Source: Colwellia sp. MB3u-41 | Lineage (GTDB): Bacteria > Pseudomonadota > Gammaproteobacteria > Enterobacterales > Alteromonadaceae | NCBI RefSeq assembly: GCF_014076845.1 | Contig: NZ_JACGUT010000079.1 | Coordinates: 372,001 to 436,000, forward strand | Direction: 5' to 3' | DNA: 64,000 nucleotides | In this document: piece after piece, positions 20,545 through 31,747 of the stretch | Layout: each line of letters begins with the position of its first letter | Position numbering within the stretch: position 1 is the first letter of the stretch | Notes under the pieces: generated by a model | Seen by the model: the letters and a program-made list of their open reading frames with translations, nothing else | Told to the model about the DNA's origin: nothing | Databases searched by the model: none | Position numbers and translations under genes: made by a program

Positions 20545-22086
20545 TTACCAAGTTTGAGTAGCTTTAAAAGCTTCAATTGCTTTAGCTAAAGCAGACTCGA
20601 TATCTTTGTTATAGTCGCCTTTTTCATTGATAGTAGCCATCAACTTAGCGTGATCATTGTTTACATAAGTGCGTAATGCATCTTCAAAATCAACCACTTT
20701 AGCGATTTCAACATCGTTCAAGTAACCTTTTTCTGCGGCAAATAACGATACGGCTGTTTCAGCAACTGACAATGGACTGTATTGCTTTTGCTTCATCAAT
20801 TCAGTAACACGTTGTCCATGCTCTAATTGAGCACGAGTCGCGTCATCTAAATCTGATGCAAATTGAGCAAATGCAGCTAATTCAGCATATTGTGCTAAGG
20901 CTAAACGTATACCACCACCTAATTTCTTGATGATCTTAGTTTGCGCAGCACCACCAACACGAGAAACAGAAATACCGGCGTTAACAGCAGGACGAATACC
21001 TGAGTTAAATAGGTTAGACTCTAAGAAAATCTGACCATCAGTAATTGATATTACGTTAGTTGGTACGAAAGCCGATACATCACCCGCTTGCGTTTCAATG
21101 ATAGGTAAAGCTGTTAATGAACCCGTTTTACCTTTAACTGCACCGTTGGTGAACTTTTCTACGTATGCTTCATTTACACGAGCAGCACGTTCAAGTAAAC
21201 GACTATGAAGATAGAAAACGTCACCTGGGTAAGCTTCACGACCTGGTGGACGACGTAAAAGTAATGAAATTTGACGGTAAGCAACAGCTTGCTTAGACAA
21301 ATCATCATATACGATTAATGCATCTTCACCACGATCTCGGAAGTATTCACCCATAGTACAGCCAGAATATGCTGACAAGTACTGTAGTGCAGCAGCTTCA
21401 GAAGCACCCGCAACAACAACGATAGTATTGTCTAACGCGCCGTGTTCTTCTAAAGAACGTACTAAGTTAGCAACTGTAGAAGCCTTTTGGCCTATTGCTA
21501 CGTATACACACTTAATACCAGTATCTTTTTGGTTAATAATGGCATCTAAAGCGATGGCAGACTTACCAATTTGACGGTCACCAATGATAAGTTCACGTTG
21601 GCCACGGCCAATTGGAATCATTGAATCAATTGATTTGATACCTGTTTGTACAGGTTGATCAACAGATTTACGTTCGATAACACCTGGTGCTAAAACTTCA
21701 ACAGGAGAAAAACCATCATTTTCAATAGGTCCTTTACCGTCAATAGGCTCACCCAAGGTGTTAACCACTCGACCTAATAAACCACGACCTACTGGTACTT
21801 CTAAAATACGACCAGTACTTTTAACTTTTACGCCTTCAGCTAAGTCAGCGTATGGACCCATAACTACCGCACCGACCGAATCACGGTCAAGGTTTAACGC
21901 GATAGCAAAACGGCTACCAGGAAGTTCGATCATTTCACCTTGCATTACATCAGCAAGGCCATGTATACGAATAATACCATCAGTTACAGAAACGATAGTA
22001 CCTTCGTTGCGAGCTTCGCTGACAACGTCAAACTGTTCAATACGATTTTTGATCAGTTCGGCGATTTCAGTGGAATTCAGTTGCAT
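20545..22086 (-). CDS. atpA: ATP synthase F1 alpha subunit
   Basis: 513 residues, the same length as E. coli alpha, with the non-catalytic nucleotide site. Walker A reads [11 protein letters not shown] where E. coli has GDRQTGKTALA; it still fits the P-loop consensus. The arginine-finger region ([18 protein letters not shown]...[14 protein letters not shown]) is intact, as is the C-terminal helical domain. Starts at the ATG 22086, 16 bp after atpH. Internal gene of the operon. Confidence 0.99.
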   Translation of the reverse strand: MQLNSTEIAELIKNRIEQFDVVSEARNEGTIVSVTDGIIRIHGLADVMQGEMIELPGSRFAIALNLDRDSVGAVVMGPYADLAEGVKVKSTGRILEVPVGRGLLGRVVNTLGEPIDGKGPIENDGFSPVEVLAPGVIERKSVDQPVQTGIKSIDSMIPIGRGQRELIIGDRQIGKSAIALDAIINQKDTGIKCVYVAIGQKASTVANLVRSLEEHGALDNTIVVVAGASEAAALQYLSAYSGCTMGEYFRDRGEDALIVYDDLSKQAVAYRQISLLLRRPPGREAYPGDVFYLHSRLLERAARVNEAYVEKFTNGAVKGKTGSLTALPIIETQAGDVSAFVPTNVISITDGQIFLESNLFNSGIRPAVNAGISVSRVGGAAQTKIIKKLGGGIRLALAQYAELAAFAQFASDLDDATRAQLEHGQRVTELMKQKQYSPLSVAETAVSLFAAEKGYLNDVEIAKVVDFEDALRTYVNNDHAKLMATINEKGDYNKDIESALAKAIEAFKATQTW

Positions 22087-22102
22087 GCTCTTTTCCCTTA
22101 TT

Positions 22103-22636
22103 CTAGGATTGTAAAATTGTTGCTAAACGGCTCAATTTACCTTGTATAGAGCCATCAATTACCATGTCATCAGCTTTAATAATTAAACCTGAAATAATAG
22201 TCGCATCGACAATACAATTAAGCTTTACTTTTCGAGCCAAACGCTTTACAAGCGCGGCGCTAAGTGTTGTTTTTTGCTCTGCTGTAATTTCTACAGCTGA
22301 GGTTACATCCACAGTAACTTCTTGCTCAAATTCAGCTTTAAGTGCTAAAAATTGCGTCAAAACATGTGGTAGCACCAACAAGCGTTCGTTTTCTGCCATT
22401 ATTTTCAAGAAATTTTGGCCTTGACTGTCTATTTGCTCGCCACAAACACTTAAAAAAAGTGCTTGTGCCTGCTCGACTGAAGCACCACCAGAAAGAACCC
22501 CTTTAATGGTTTCATCTTTGGCAACTTCAGCAGCAAAGGTTAGCTGTAATAACCAGCTATCAATAGCCTTTGCTTCAACAGCAAAATCGAACGCTGCTTT
22601 AGCGTAAGGACGAGCGACAGTTGTCAATTCAGACAT
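22103..22636 (-). CDS. atpH: ATP synthase F1 delta subunit
   Basis: 177 residues (E. coli 177). The N-terminal six-helix bundle starts [17 protein letters not shown]. The C-terminal domain ends in [33 protein letters not shown], the family's diagnostic segment. It ties the F1 head to the b-subunit stator. Lies 14 bp downstream of atpF and 16 bp upstream of atpA. Confidence 0.97.
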   Translation of the reverse strand: MSELTTVARPYAKAAFDFAVEAKAIDSWLLQLTFAAEVAKDETIKGVLSGGASVEQAQALFLSVCGEQIDSQGQNFLKIMAENERLLVLPHVLTQFLALKAEFEQEVTVDVTSAVEITAEQKTTLSAALVKRLARKVKLNCIVDATIISGLIIKADDMVIDGSIQGKLSRLATILQS

Positions 22637-22650
22637 AGCTCTATTCCCTC

Positions 22651-23121
22651 TTAAAGTTCAGCGACGAATTTATCTAAGATGTCACTATGTGTGGCGGCAT
22701 CAATAGAACGTTCAAGAATCTTCTCGGCACCGGCGACAGCAAGAATAGCAAATTGTTTGCGCAATTCTTCTTTAACACGGTTACGTTCAGTTTCGATTTC
22801 TGTGTGACCTGTAGCTAAGATTTTTTCTTTCTCAGCTTGAGCTTTTACTGCAGCTTCTTCAACTATTTGCGTTTCACGTTTTTTCGCTGCTTCAATAATT
22901 TCGGCAGCTTGTGACTTAGCTTCTCTAAGTTGAGCAGTAGCTTTTTCTTGAGCAAGCTCAAGATCATTTGCAGCACGGTCTGAAGCAGCAAGTCCATCAG
23001 CGATCTTTTTCTGGCGAGCTTCAATAGCATCGTTCAATGGTGGCCATACATATTTCATGCAGAACCAAACAAAAACAACGAATGCTATTAATTCACCAAT
23101 TAGAGTGGCGTTTAAATTCAC
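22651..23121 (-). CDS. atpF: ATP synthase Fo b subunit
   Basis: 156 residues (E. coli 156). One N-terminal membrane helix (about 5-25, [22 protein letters not shown]) is followed by a long charged, alanine-rich coiled coil that dimerises to form the peripheral stalk. Internal gene of the atp operon, between atpE and atpH. Confidence 0.97.
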   Translation of the reverse strand: MNLNATLIGELIAFVVFVWFCMKYVWPPLNDAIEARQKKIADGLAASDRAANDLELAQEKATAQLREAKSQAAEIIEAAKKRETQIVEEAAVKAQAEKEKILATGHTEIETERNRVKEELRKQFAILAVAGAEKILERSIDAATHSDILDKFVAEL

Positions 23122-23161
23122 AACCGCTCCTCCTTAATAGTAAGCTGTTCAAATAATGAAA

Positions 23162-24355
<1,194 letters not shown>

Positions 24356-24369
24356 TTATCGCCAGTGAA

Positions 24370-24765
24370 TTAACGTTCTGTTAAAAAAACCGGCAGTAGT
24401 AATGTTAAAAACACTACTACACAATATGTGCTTAAAAATATTAAGGGTGAAATCACTAAAAACTTAAATACTAGCGCGAATAATAACGCGGTATATAACA
24501 TTTTTAATTTTACGCCACTATAAAAAGATTCCATAACCTTTCTTGAAGCGCTTGCACCTGCATACTTAAATGCTTTATAAGCGAAAATAATATTAGGAAC
24601 TATCACCACTGCACCGCCTAAAAGTAAAGAGTAAGCGTATAGTAGTCCCCAATTGAAATATGTAATTACAGCGCATATGACGACCAATATAGTCATTATA
24701 CTGATTTGTCTCGACGCTAATTTTCGACCAGGCGTAGTTAATAAATTTTGATAACCTTTCGCCAC
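24370..24765 (-). CDS. atpI: ATP synthase accessory protein AtpI
   Basis: 131 residues with four predicted membrane helices (about 20-40, 42-62, 80-100 and 103-125). AtpI helps assemble the c-ring or supports ion supply; it is not part of the finished enzyme. I place the start at GTG 24765 because TTGGAG lies six bases upstream; the TTG at 24777 is inside that ribosome site. First gene of the atp operon, with a candidate promoter about 80 bp upstream. Confidence 0.9.
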   Translation of the reverse strand: MAKGYQNLLTTPGRKLASRQISIMTILVVICAVITYFNWGLLYAYSLLLGGAVVIVPNIIFAYKAFKYAGASASRKVMESFYSGVKLKMLYTALLFALVFKFLVISPLIFLSTYCVVVFLTLLLPVFLTER

Positions 24766-25077
24766 TGCTGTCTCCAACGCAATTCTTCGTAGTCATAGTG
24801 TTTTTTAAAGTTAATACTTTAACTTTAAAAAAGCCGTCGCAAGTATACTTAATTACAGCACTAATGCAACAAAATAGGGCGTTCATTGCTGACAATACAT
24901 ACAAAATGTGACACTAAATTTAGAAAGGTTTACTCGAAAATGAAAACTTGACCTTTGAAAGACAGAAATAAAGATGAAATAGCTAAATTAATCTTATTTT
25001 TCATAGTCGATTATTAGGGCGTAAACACATTTTGGATTATCACCGCTTAGCTACCTTAAATATAATATGTACGTAAA
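24766..25077. promoter_or_regulatory. atp operon upstream region, with promoter candidate 24842-24869
   Basis: This 312-bp gap lies between the parB stop and atpI. On the minus strand TTGCAT (24864-24869) and TATACT (24842-24847) are separated by 16 bp, a good sigma-70 match, and would start transcription about 70 nt before atpI. A short palindrome near 24808-24830 lies in the leader. No convincing terminator for the mnmG-rsmG-parA-parB transcript is visible here, so readthrough into the atp operon is possible. Confidence 0.55.
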
Positions 25078-25962
25078 CTAATAAGAATTGAAGCGAGAAA
25101 CAATGCCATCAAGTTCAGACAGATCGCTGTAGGAGATAATTAACTTACCTTTACCTTTCTTATTGTGAGCAATAGTGACTTGAGAGCCAAGTTTCTCTGA
25201 TAAATTTTGTTCTAAACTTTTAGTATCTGGGTCTTTGATTTTATCTTCAACCACCTTTTCTGGTGTTTGTATTTTTTTAATCAGTGCTTCTGTTTCACGT
25301 ACGGTAAGATCTTTAGCGACCACTATTCTTGCTGTATTACTTTGTATGTCATCGCCTAATGCTAATAAAGCGCGAGCATGGCCCATTTCAATATCGCCAT
25401 GTTCAAGCAAAGTTTTGACATCATCATTTAAATTATTTAAGCGTAATAAATTAGAAACTGTTGTTCTGGATTTCCCTACCGCATTCGCCACTTCTTGATG
25501 TGTTAGTTCGAACTCGGTTAATAGCCGTTCCAATGCAATAGCTTCTTCCATAGCATTAAGGTCTTCACGTTGAATGTTTTCAATCAAGGCAATAGCAATA
25601 GCGGCTTCGTCGGGTACATTTTTAATTAAACAAGGTACTCTGTCTAATTTAGCTAACTGTGCGGCACGCCATCGACGTTCACCAGCAATTATCTCATAAT
25701 TATTTTCACCAATATTACGAACAACAATTGGCTGTATTATTCCTTGAGAAAGAATAGAGTTGGATAAATCTTCTAAGGCTTCTGCTGACATATCTTTACG
25801 GGGTTGATATTTACCTTGCTGCAATTGCTCTATCGGTAAATATTGTAATTCACTCTGTTTAGTTGAAGATAAATTACTTTCAGCCGCATCATCTGTTTCT
25901 TTATTTGATGTTAATAATGCGTCAAGGCCACGACCTAGGCCTCTACGTTTTGCTGGACTCAT
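25078..25962 (-). CDS. parB: Chromosome-partitioning protein ParB
   Basis: 294 residues. N-terminal GLGRGLDALL box, the ParB CTPase domain (about 38-130) with GERRWRA at 94-100 and ENIQRE, then the helix-turn-helix (LTHQEVANAVGKSRTTVSNLLRL, about 150-172) that reads parS, and a C-terminal dimerisation domain. ParB loads at parS, spreads as a CTP-bound clamp and is moved by ParA to separate new origins. Two perfect parS sites are in recF of this same window. Last gene of mnmG-rsmG-parA-parB. Confidence 0.98.
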   Translation of the reverse strand: MSPAKRRGLGRGLDALLTSNKETDDAAESNLSSTKQSELQYLPIEQLQQGKYQPRKDMSAEALEDLSNSILSQGIIQPIVVRNIGENNYEIIAGERRWRAAQLAKLDRVPCLIKNVPDEAAIAIALIENIQREDLNAMEEAIALERLLTEFELTHQEVANAVGKSRTTVSNLLRLNNLNDDVKTLLEHGDIEMGHARALLALGDDIQSNTARIVVAKDLTVRETEALIKKIQTPEKVVEDKIKDPDTKSLEQNLSEKLGSQVTIAHNKKGKGKLIISYSDLSELDGIVSRFNSY

Positions 25963-25989
25963 AATTTTCCTTCGGAGTTAACGAAATAG

Positions 25990-26787
25990 TTAATCAATTT
26001 TTTTTTCGAGAGTTTGTTTTTTTTGTTCTGCTTTGCGTAATATTTCACCGGCAAGTGCTAAATAAGCTTTAGCACCGGTTGATGACTTGTCATAATACAT
26101 CACTGGCGACCCAAAACTTGGTGCCTCGGCTAATCGAACATTACGTGGGATAACGGTACGGTAGACTTTATCACCAAAATGGCGTTTTAATTGTTCTGAC
26201 ACATCATTAGCTAACCGGTTACGAGGATCATACATCGTCCGTAAAATTCCTTCTATATGCAAGTCAGCATTGACTACAGACGTTAGTTGGGAAACAGTAT
26301 CCATTAGTGCCGTTAAACCCTCTAATGCATAATACTCACATTGCATAGGGACTAAAACAGAATTAGCCGCTGTCATTGCATTAACGGTTAGCATATTTAA
26401 AGAAGGAGGGCAGTCGATTATAATAAAATCGTACTTATCTCGTATTGGCGCTAAAGCATTTTTTAAACGTTGTTCACGAGAATATACTTGCATTAATTTA
26501 ATTTCAGCAGCGGTAACATCAGTATTAGCAGCAATTAAATCATATAAACCTGATGTTTCTCGGCAAACCACTTCATCGAATGGCTTTTGGTCAACGAGTA
26601 ATTCATAGCAGGTTGCATGCACTTCATACTTGTCAACACCACTGCCCATCGTAGCATTGCCTTGGGGGTCTAAATCGATTAGCAATATTTTTCGTTTTGT
26701 TGCTGCTAATGAGGCAGCTAAATTAACAGAGGTTGTTGTTTTACCAACACCACCTTTTTGGTTAGCAACCGCAATGATTTTTCCCAC
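25990..26787 (-). CDS. parA: Chromosome-partitioning ATPase ParA
   Basis: 265 residues. The deviant Walker A motif (KGGVGKTT, residues 11-18) with the signature lysine, the second motif DLDPQGNATMGSG, and IIIDCPPSLNMLTVNA show a Soj/ParA ATPase. It lacks the N-terminal DNA-binding extension of plasmid type Ia ParA, as expected of a chromosomal protein. ATP-bound dimers coat the nucleoid and pull ParB-parS complexes. Lies 21 bp after rsmG and 27 bp before parB. Confidence 0.98.
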   Translation of the reverse strand: MGKIIAVANQKGGVGKTTTSVNLAASLAATKRKILLIDLDPQGNATMGSGVDKYEVHATCYELLVDQKPFDEVVCRETSGLYDLIAANTDVTAAEIKLMQVYSREQRLKNALAPIRDKYDFIIIDCPPSLNMLTVNAMTAANSVLVPMQCEYYALEGLTALMDTVSQLTSVVNADLHIEGILRTMYDPRNRLANDVSEQLKRHFGDKVYRTVIPRNVRLAEAPSFGSPVMYYDKSSTGAKAYLALAGEILRKAEQKKQTLEKKID

Positions 26788-26808
26788 AATAACCTCGAAA
26801 GTAATTTA

Positions 26809-27441
26809 TTATATTATTATTTTTTTTAGTTCAATAACATGCCGTTCACCCTGCAAATTAGGCACGATTATTTCGCTACTGTCTACAAACTTTATATGTT
26901 CTGGCAATTGTTCTATTTCTTCGCGGGGAAATTGACCTTTTAGTGCATAAAATCGCCCAGTTTCATCCGCAATGAGATGTTGACACCAATTGACCATATC
27001 TTCAAGTGATGCAAAAGCTCGACTCAAGACCCCATCAAATAGTGCTTCAGGTTGATATTTTTCAACTCTCGATAAGACGGGTGTTACATTTTTAAGTTTT
27101 AGTTGAAAAACAACTTGACGTAAAAAAGTGATTCTTTTTCCTAAACTGTCTAATAGAACAAAGTTTTTTTCGGGGTATAAAATAGCTAATGGGATGCCTG
27201 GTAATCCTGGTCCTGTACCCACATCAATGAATGATTGGCCTTTTAATACTTTGCCAACCATTAAGCTGTCCATAATATGTTTTACCAACATATCACTGGT
27301 GTCACGAACCGACGTTAAGTTATAAGCCTTGTTCCATTTATTTAATAACTCAACATATTGAATTAATAAGTCTATTTGTGCTTCATCGAGTGTTAATTCG
27401 CTTTTATCTATTAACGAGGTCAGTTCAGTTTTAAGTGTCAT
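26809..27441 (-). CDS. rsmG: 16S rRNA (guanine527-N7)-methyltransferase RsmG
   Basis: 210 residues with the GidB signature: [15 protein letters not shown] near residue 34, the SAM-binding [16 protein letters not shown], and [14 protein letters not shown]. It methylates G527 in the 530 loop of 16S rRNA; loss gives low-level streptomycin resistance in other bacteria. Second gene after mnmG, 26 bp downstream. Confidence 0.97.
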   Translation of the reverse strand: MTLKTELTSLIDKSELTLDEAQIDLLIQYVELLNKWNKAYNLTSVRDTSDMLVKHIMDSLMVGKVLKGQSFIDVGTGPGLPGIPLAILYPEKNFVLLDSLGKRITFLRQVVFQLKLKNVTPVLSRVEKYQPEALFDGVLSRAFASLEDMVNWCQHLIADETGRFYALKGQFPREEIEQLPEHIKFVDSSEIIVPNLQGERHVIELKKIII

Positions 27442-27467
27442 TTATTTTTTCGCGTTTTAATTTTTAA

Positions 27468-29357
27468 TTAAGCTATTTTACGTAACAAGCCATGTTTTTT
27501 AAGATATACCAATAACAAAGATATTGCCGCTGGGGTAATACCAGAAATACGCGATGCCTTACCAATAGTTTCTGGACGTGAATCACTTAATTTTGCAACA
27601 ACTTCATTCGATAAACCTGATATTTGAGTAAAATCAAAATCAAGTGGGATCAACGTATTTTCATGACGTTTCTTTTTCGATATTTCGTCAAGTTGTCGAT
27701 CAATATAACCCGCATATTTAATTTGAATTTCAACTTGTTCTGCCGCTTGCTTATTTGTAACAGCTGGACCCATACCTTCAATTTTCATTAAATCGTCGTA
27801 ACGAACTTCAGGTCGGCGAATAAGATCTTCTAAACTATTTTCTCGACTTATATCAGCTTTCAGTAGTAAATTTATTTGATCTACTGCTTGATGATCTTTT
27901 TGGATCCATGTCGACTTCAATCGTTGACGTTCAAGTTCAACCATTTCAATTTTTTCATTAAATGATCTCCAACGATTTTCATCGACGAGCCCAAGGTTAT
28001 AACCTTTTTCAGTTAAGCGAATATCAGCATTGTCTTCACGCAATAATAAACGATATTCTGCACGCGAAGTAAACATACGATAAGGTTCTTTAGTGCCTAA
28101 GGTCGCTAAGTCATCGACCAATACTCCCATGTAAGCTTGGTCTCGACCTAAAATTAGTTCTTCTTTCCCCTGCACACGAGCCGCCGCATTGGTGGCGGCT
28201 AATAGACCTTGTGCGCCTGCTTCTTCATAGCCTGTAGTGCCATTTATCTGGCCTGCAAAATATAAGTTTTCTACAAATTTGCTTTCAAGTGTTTGCTTTA
28301 AATCACGAGGATCGAAATAGTCATATTCAATGGCATAACCTGGCCGGGTGATATGTGCATCTTCAAAACCTTTAATTGATCGCACTAAGGCCATTTGTAC
28401 ATCAAAAGGTAAACTGGTTGAAATGCCATTAGGATAAATTTCATGTGTAGTTAAACCTTCAGGTTCAACAAAAATTTGATGTGAATCTTTATCAGCAAAA
28501 CGGGTGATTTTATCTTCTATCGAAGGGCAATATCTCGGGCCAACACCCTCGATTACGCCAGTGTACATAGGAGATCTATCTAGGCCATCTCTGATAATGT
28601 CATGAGTTTTGATGTTAGTATGTGTGATGTAACAAGGTACTTGTGCGGGATGATCGTCTCGCGATCCCATAAATGAAAATACCGGCCGAGGATCATCACC
28701 TGGTTGTTGTTCCATTTTAGAAAAATCTAAGGTTCTTGCATCTAGGCGAGGTGGTGTACCAGTTTTTAAACGATCCATACGAAATGGCATATCACGTAAG
28801 TTTTTGGCTAAGTTTTCACTTGAAGGATCACCGGCTCTACCACCTTGATAATTATTTAAGCCAATATGAATCTGACCTGCTAAAAATGTTCCAACCGTTA
28901 AAACTACCGACTTTGCTTTAAATTTAAGGCCCATTTGTGTTGAAACACCAACAATTTTGTTGTTTTCTAGAATAAGATCATCACATGGTTGTTGGAAAAT
29001 AGTGAGATTTTTTTGATTTTCTAAATAGTTTCTCACATAAGATCTATACAATATTCTGTCAGCCTGTGCTCTTGTTGCACGTACTGCAGGGCCTTTACTT
29101 GCATTCAACGTTCTAAATTGAATCGCTGCATGGTCTGTAGCGGTTGCCATTAATCCACCTAAAGCATCAATTTCTTTAACTAAATGCCCTTTGCCAATAC
29201 CGCCAATAGCTGGATTACATGACATTTGACCTAAGGTGTCGATGTTATGCGTTAACAATAATGTTTTACAACCCATGCGTGCTGCTGCAAGACATGCTTC
29301 TGTTCCGGCATGACCACCACCGACTACGATTACGTCATAAGATTCTTGATACCACAT
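27468..29357 (-). CDS. mnmG: tRNA U34 carboxymethylaminomethyl-modifying enzyme MnmG (GidA)
   Basis: 629 residues from the ATG at 29357, exactly the E. coli length; an in-frame ATG 19 codons upstream (29414) is less likely because the family starts just before [13 protein letters not shown]. That motif binds FAD, and the second GidA signature is present ([16 protein letters not shown]). With MnmE it forms the cmnm5U34 modification of tRNA in the cytoplasm. It is the first gene leftward of oriC, so its promoter lies in or next to the origin. Confidence 0.98.
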   Translation of the reverse strand: MWYQESYDVIVVGGGHAGTEACLAAARMGCKTLLLTHNIDTLGQMSCNPAIGGIGKGHLVKEIDALGGLMATATDHAAIQFRTLNASKGPAVRATRAQADRILYRSYVRNYLENQKNLTIFQQPCDDLILENNKIVGVSTQMGLKFKAKSVVLTVGTFLAGQIHIGLNNYQGGRAGDPSSENLAKNLRDMPFRMDRLKTGTPPRLDARTLDFSKMEQQPGDDPRPVFSFMGSRDDHPAQVPCYITHTNIKTHDIIRDGLDRSPMYTGVIEGVGPRYCPSIEDKITRFADKDSHQIFVEPEGLTTHEIYPNGISTSLPFDVQMALVRSIKGFEDAHITRPGYAIEYDYFDPRDLKQTLESKFVENLYFAGQINGTTGYEEAGAQGLLAATNAAARVQGKEELILGRDQAYMGVLVDDLATLGTKEPYRMFTSRAEYRLLLREDNADIRLTEKGYNLGLVDENRWRSFNEKIEMVELERQRLKSTWIQKDHQAVDQINLLLKADISRENSLEDLIRRPEVRYDDLMKIEGMGPAVTNKQAAEQVEIQIKYAGYIDRQLDEISKKKRHENTLIPLDFDFTQISGLSNEVVAKLSDSRPETIGKASRISGITPAAISLLLVYLKKHGLLRKIA

Positions 29358-29458
29358 AGATTTTAGACCTTGGTTAAACGTTAAAATATTTTTTAATGAA
29401 TATTTGCTATTCAAAAATTAGGGAACGTATTTTAGCGCTTTTTTTCGGTGAGGGGAAT

Positions 29459-29792
29459 GATCAAATCACTAAAAAGATCTGAGTGCGATCCTTCTTATAA
29501 TATATAAGATCTTTAAAGAGATCTTATTATTATTACTTATTAGTAAAGCGATTTTCTGTTGATAAGTACTTTTTCTTTATATATAACAGTTTATTGGTAC
29601 GATCATAACACTGTGATCAAACTTTGATCAAAGGGCTTTAAACCTATGATCAAAAGGGCTAGTTATCCACAAGCAAAATAAATAATAATTCTATACACTG
29701 AATAATAATAAGAAATTAATAGGTTTTACCCAGACTTATCCACAACACATTATTTATATGCATAGTTTTGTTGATAACTTATGAGTAAGATC
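29459..29792. other. oriC: Chromosomal replication origin oriC (E. coli type)
   Basis: The spacer between mnmG and mioC, the position of oriC in Enterobacteria and Vibrio. Ten GATC sites occur in 334 bp (first 29459, last 29789). Two GATCT-led 13-mer-like units (29508 and 29520) form an AT-rich unwinding element next to mnmG. R1-like box TGTTGATAA (29557-29565) follows TTATTAG by 13 bp, as in E. coli. Consensus boxes TTATCCACA at 29663-29671 (R2 position) and 29736-29744 (R4 position) lie 106 and 179 bp from R1; E. coli has 106 and 180. Another TGTTGATAA is at 29769-29777. Spacing is compared with the remembered E. coli sequence. The rest of the 29358-29793 gap holds no gene. Confidence 0.93.
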
Positions 29793-29793
29793 T

Positions 29794-30237
29794 TTATAAA
29801 AGATCTTTATTTTTTTCTATCCACTGTTGAGCAAGATCCTCTGGATCTATTTCTTCTCTCATATCTAAGGTTTTAATTGGTAGTATTTCAACCCAACCCA
29901 TTGATATTAGTAGGTTATTTAAATCAAAACCCGCTTTGCAAAAAGTATCATAATTTGAATCGCCTATTGCTATGATCATAAATTTACTTGGGGATAGATC
30001 TATAGCACTATTTCTAAGATCTTCAACAAATTTCTGAATGTTGTCAGGGAAGTCTCCTGCGCCATGTGTTGACGTACAAATTAGCCAAGTGTGATTATCG
30101 CTTGTTATTTGAGCTAACTCAGGCTGCAAATGAAGAGTCGTTTGATGATTTAGTGCTAATAAAGTCTCTTCACATGCCTCTGCAACATACTCAGTTCCTC
30201 CTAACATACTACCAACAATGATTTGAAATGAGCTCAT
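29794..30237 (-). CDS. mioC: Flavodoxin-like protein MioC
   Basis: 147 residues of flavodoxin fold, with the FMN phosphate loop in GSMLGGTEYVAE and the aromatic-loop segment STHGAGDFPDNI. In E. coli MioC is an FMN protein linked to biotin synthesis, and transcription of mioC runs through oriC. The same head-to-origin orientation is kept here. The last codons carry another GATC in a short AT repeat that continues into the origin. Confidence 0.95.
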   Translation of the reverse strand: MSSFQIIVGSMLGGTEYVAEACEETLLALNHQTTLHLQPELAQITSDNHTWLICTSTHGAGDFPDNIQKFVEDLRNSAIDLSPSKFMIIAIGDSNYDTFCKAGFDLNNLLISMGWVEILPIKTLDMREEIDPEDLAQQWIEKNKDLL

Positions 30238-30266
30238 TTTGTTCCTTTACTTTTATATATTAAGCG

Positions 30267-31643
30267 TTATTTTCCGATACAAAAAGACGAAAATATCTCA
30301 GTTAATAGATCGTCATTGGTGAACTCACCGGTTATTTTATTGAGTTCGATTTGACATAAACGTAATTCTTCAGCAAGAATCTCCCCCGCAACATAAGATT
30401 CAAGTTGGTCTAAACCGACAATTAAATGGTGATGTGCTTGCTCTAGCGCGGCTAAGTGTCGTCTTCTTGCCATAAATCCGCCTTCAGTACTTCCTTGGTA
30501 ACCCATAATGCTTTTTAAGTGTTCTTTAAGCTCTGTTATGCCTTCGCCATTTTTCGCTGATAATGTAATGGTGGGCAGTGCATTCACTTCTGAATATCCC
30601 GTACTCATTTCGTTAATATCCGCTTTGTTTTTAATAATACTTAAACCAATATCTTTAGGTAATTGAGCAAAGAACTCTGGCCATAATTTTTGAGGATCTT
30701 CGCTATTATGATCAGTCGCATCAACCATCAATAGTACTCTGTCGGCTTGATTTATTTCTTTCCATGCGCGTTCAATGCCTATTTGTTCAACTTGATCGTT
30801 ACTTTCACGTAAACCTGCAGTATCTATAATATGTAATGGCATACCATCGATGTGTATTTGCTCTGTAAGCACATCACGAGTCGTTCCAGCAATATCTGTA
30901 ACAATTGCCGCCTCTCTTCCACTTAAAGCATTTAACAAGCTTGATTTACCCGCATTAGGACGTCCTGCTATAACGACGCGCATACCTTCACGAATAATAC
31001 TGCCTTGATGGGCTTGGCTCTGGACTTTTTCTACTTGCGTGATTATTTTTTTAAGATCCCCCACCACTTTTGCATCAGCGAGAAAATCTATTTCTTCTTC
31101 TGGAAAATCTATAGCAGCCTCGACATACATCCTTAGATAAATTGTACTTTCAACGAGTTCATTGACTAATTTTGAGAAATCACCCTGTAATGAATGCAAC
31201 GCGCATCGAGCTGCTTGTTCAGAACTAGAGTTGATTAAATCTGCAATAGCCTCTGCTTGCGTGAGATCTAATTTGTCATTAATAAATGCCTGCTCACTAA
31301 ATTCACCGGGTTTTGCCATACGTACTTTAGGTAGTGCTAAAATTTCTTTTAACAGCATATCTAATATTACGGGGCCGCCATGTCCTTGTAGTTCAAGTAC
31401 ATCTTCTCCTGTAAAAGAATGTGGGGCTTTAAAATATAAGGCAATTCCTTGATCTAAGGCGTTTTGGTTAGCATCATTAAAAGGTAAATATTCTGCTTTT
31501 CTAATTTCAGGTATTCTTCCTAATATAGCCTGAGCAACATTTTTAACTTCTGGACCTGATATTCTGATAATGCCAACTCCGCCACGACCTGGTGCTGTGG
31601 CTTGTGCTGCAATGGTTTCTTTTTGATATAAAACTTCAGTCAT
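30267..31643 (-). CDS. mnmE: tRNA modification GTPase MnmE (TrmE)
   Basis: 458 residues. N-terminal folate-binding TrmE domain ([22 protein letters not shown]), a central helical domain interrupted by a Ras-like GTPase domain ([26 protein letters not shown]), and the C-terminal catalytic CIGK motif, all present. Partner of MnmG, encoded on the other side of oriC. A terminator separates it from yidC upstream, so it has its own promoter or depends on readthrough. Confidence 0.98.
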   Translation of the reverse strand: MTEVLYQKETIAAQATAPGRGGVGIIRISGPEVKNVAQAILGRIPEIRKAEYLPFNDANQNALDQGIALYFKAPHSFTGEDVLELQGHGGPVILDMLLKEILALPKVRMAKPGEFSEQAFINDKLDLTQAEAIADLINSSSEQAARCALHSLQGDFSKLVNELVESTIYLRMYVEAAIDFPEEEIDFLADAKVVGDLKKIITQVEKVQSQAHQGSIIREGMRVVIAGRPNAGKSSLLNALSGREAAIVTDIAGTTRDVLTEQIHIDGMPLHIIDTAGLRESNDQVEQIGIERAWKEINQADRVLLMVDATDHNSEDPQKLWPEFFAQLPKDIGLSIIKNKADINEMSTGYSEVNALPTITLSAKNGEGITELKEHLKSIMGYQGSTEGGFMARRRHLAALEQAHHHLIVGLDQLESYVAGEILAEELRLCQIELNKITGEFTNDDLLTEIFSSFCIGK

Positions 31644-31695
31644 AATTATTTCCTAGGAGAGAGCGAGGCTATTATAAACATTTATTGAGCAGAAA

Positions 31696-31726
31696 TAAAA
31701 AAGGCGACCTATATTAGGTCGCCTTT
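31696..31726 (-). terminator. Terminator after yidC
   Basis: An 11-bp stem (31700-31710 with 31716-31726) with a 5-nt loop and following T residues on the minus strand lies about 20 bp past the yidC stop, between yidC and mnmE. Confidence 0.85.
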
Positions 31727-31747
31727 AACAATTTTACGCTTTAATAA

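Noticed and set aside
24593-24904. A 103-residue minus-strand frame over atpI and its promoter
   Set aside because: It covers the atp promoter candidate and overlaps atpI out of frame.
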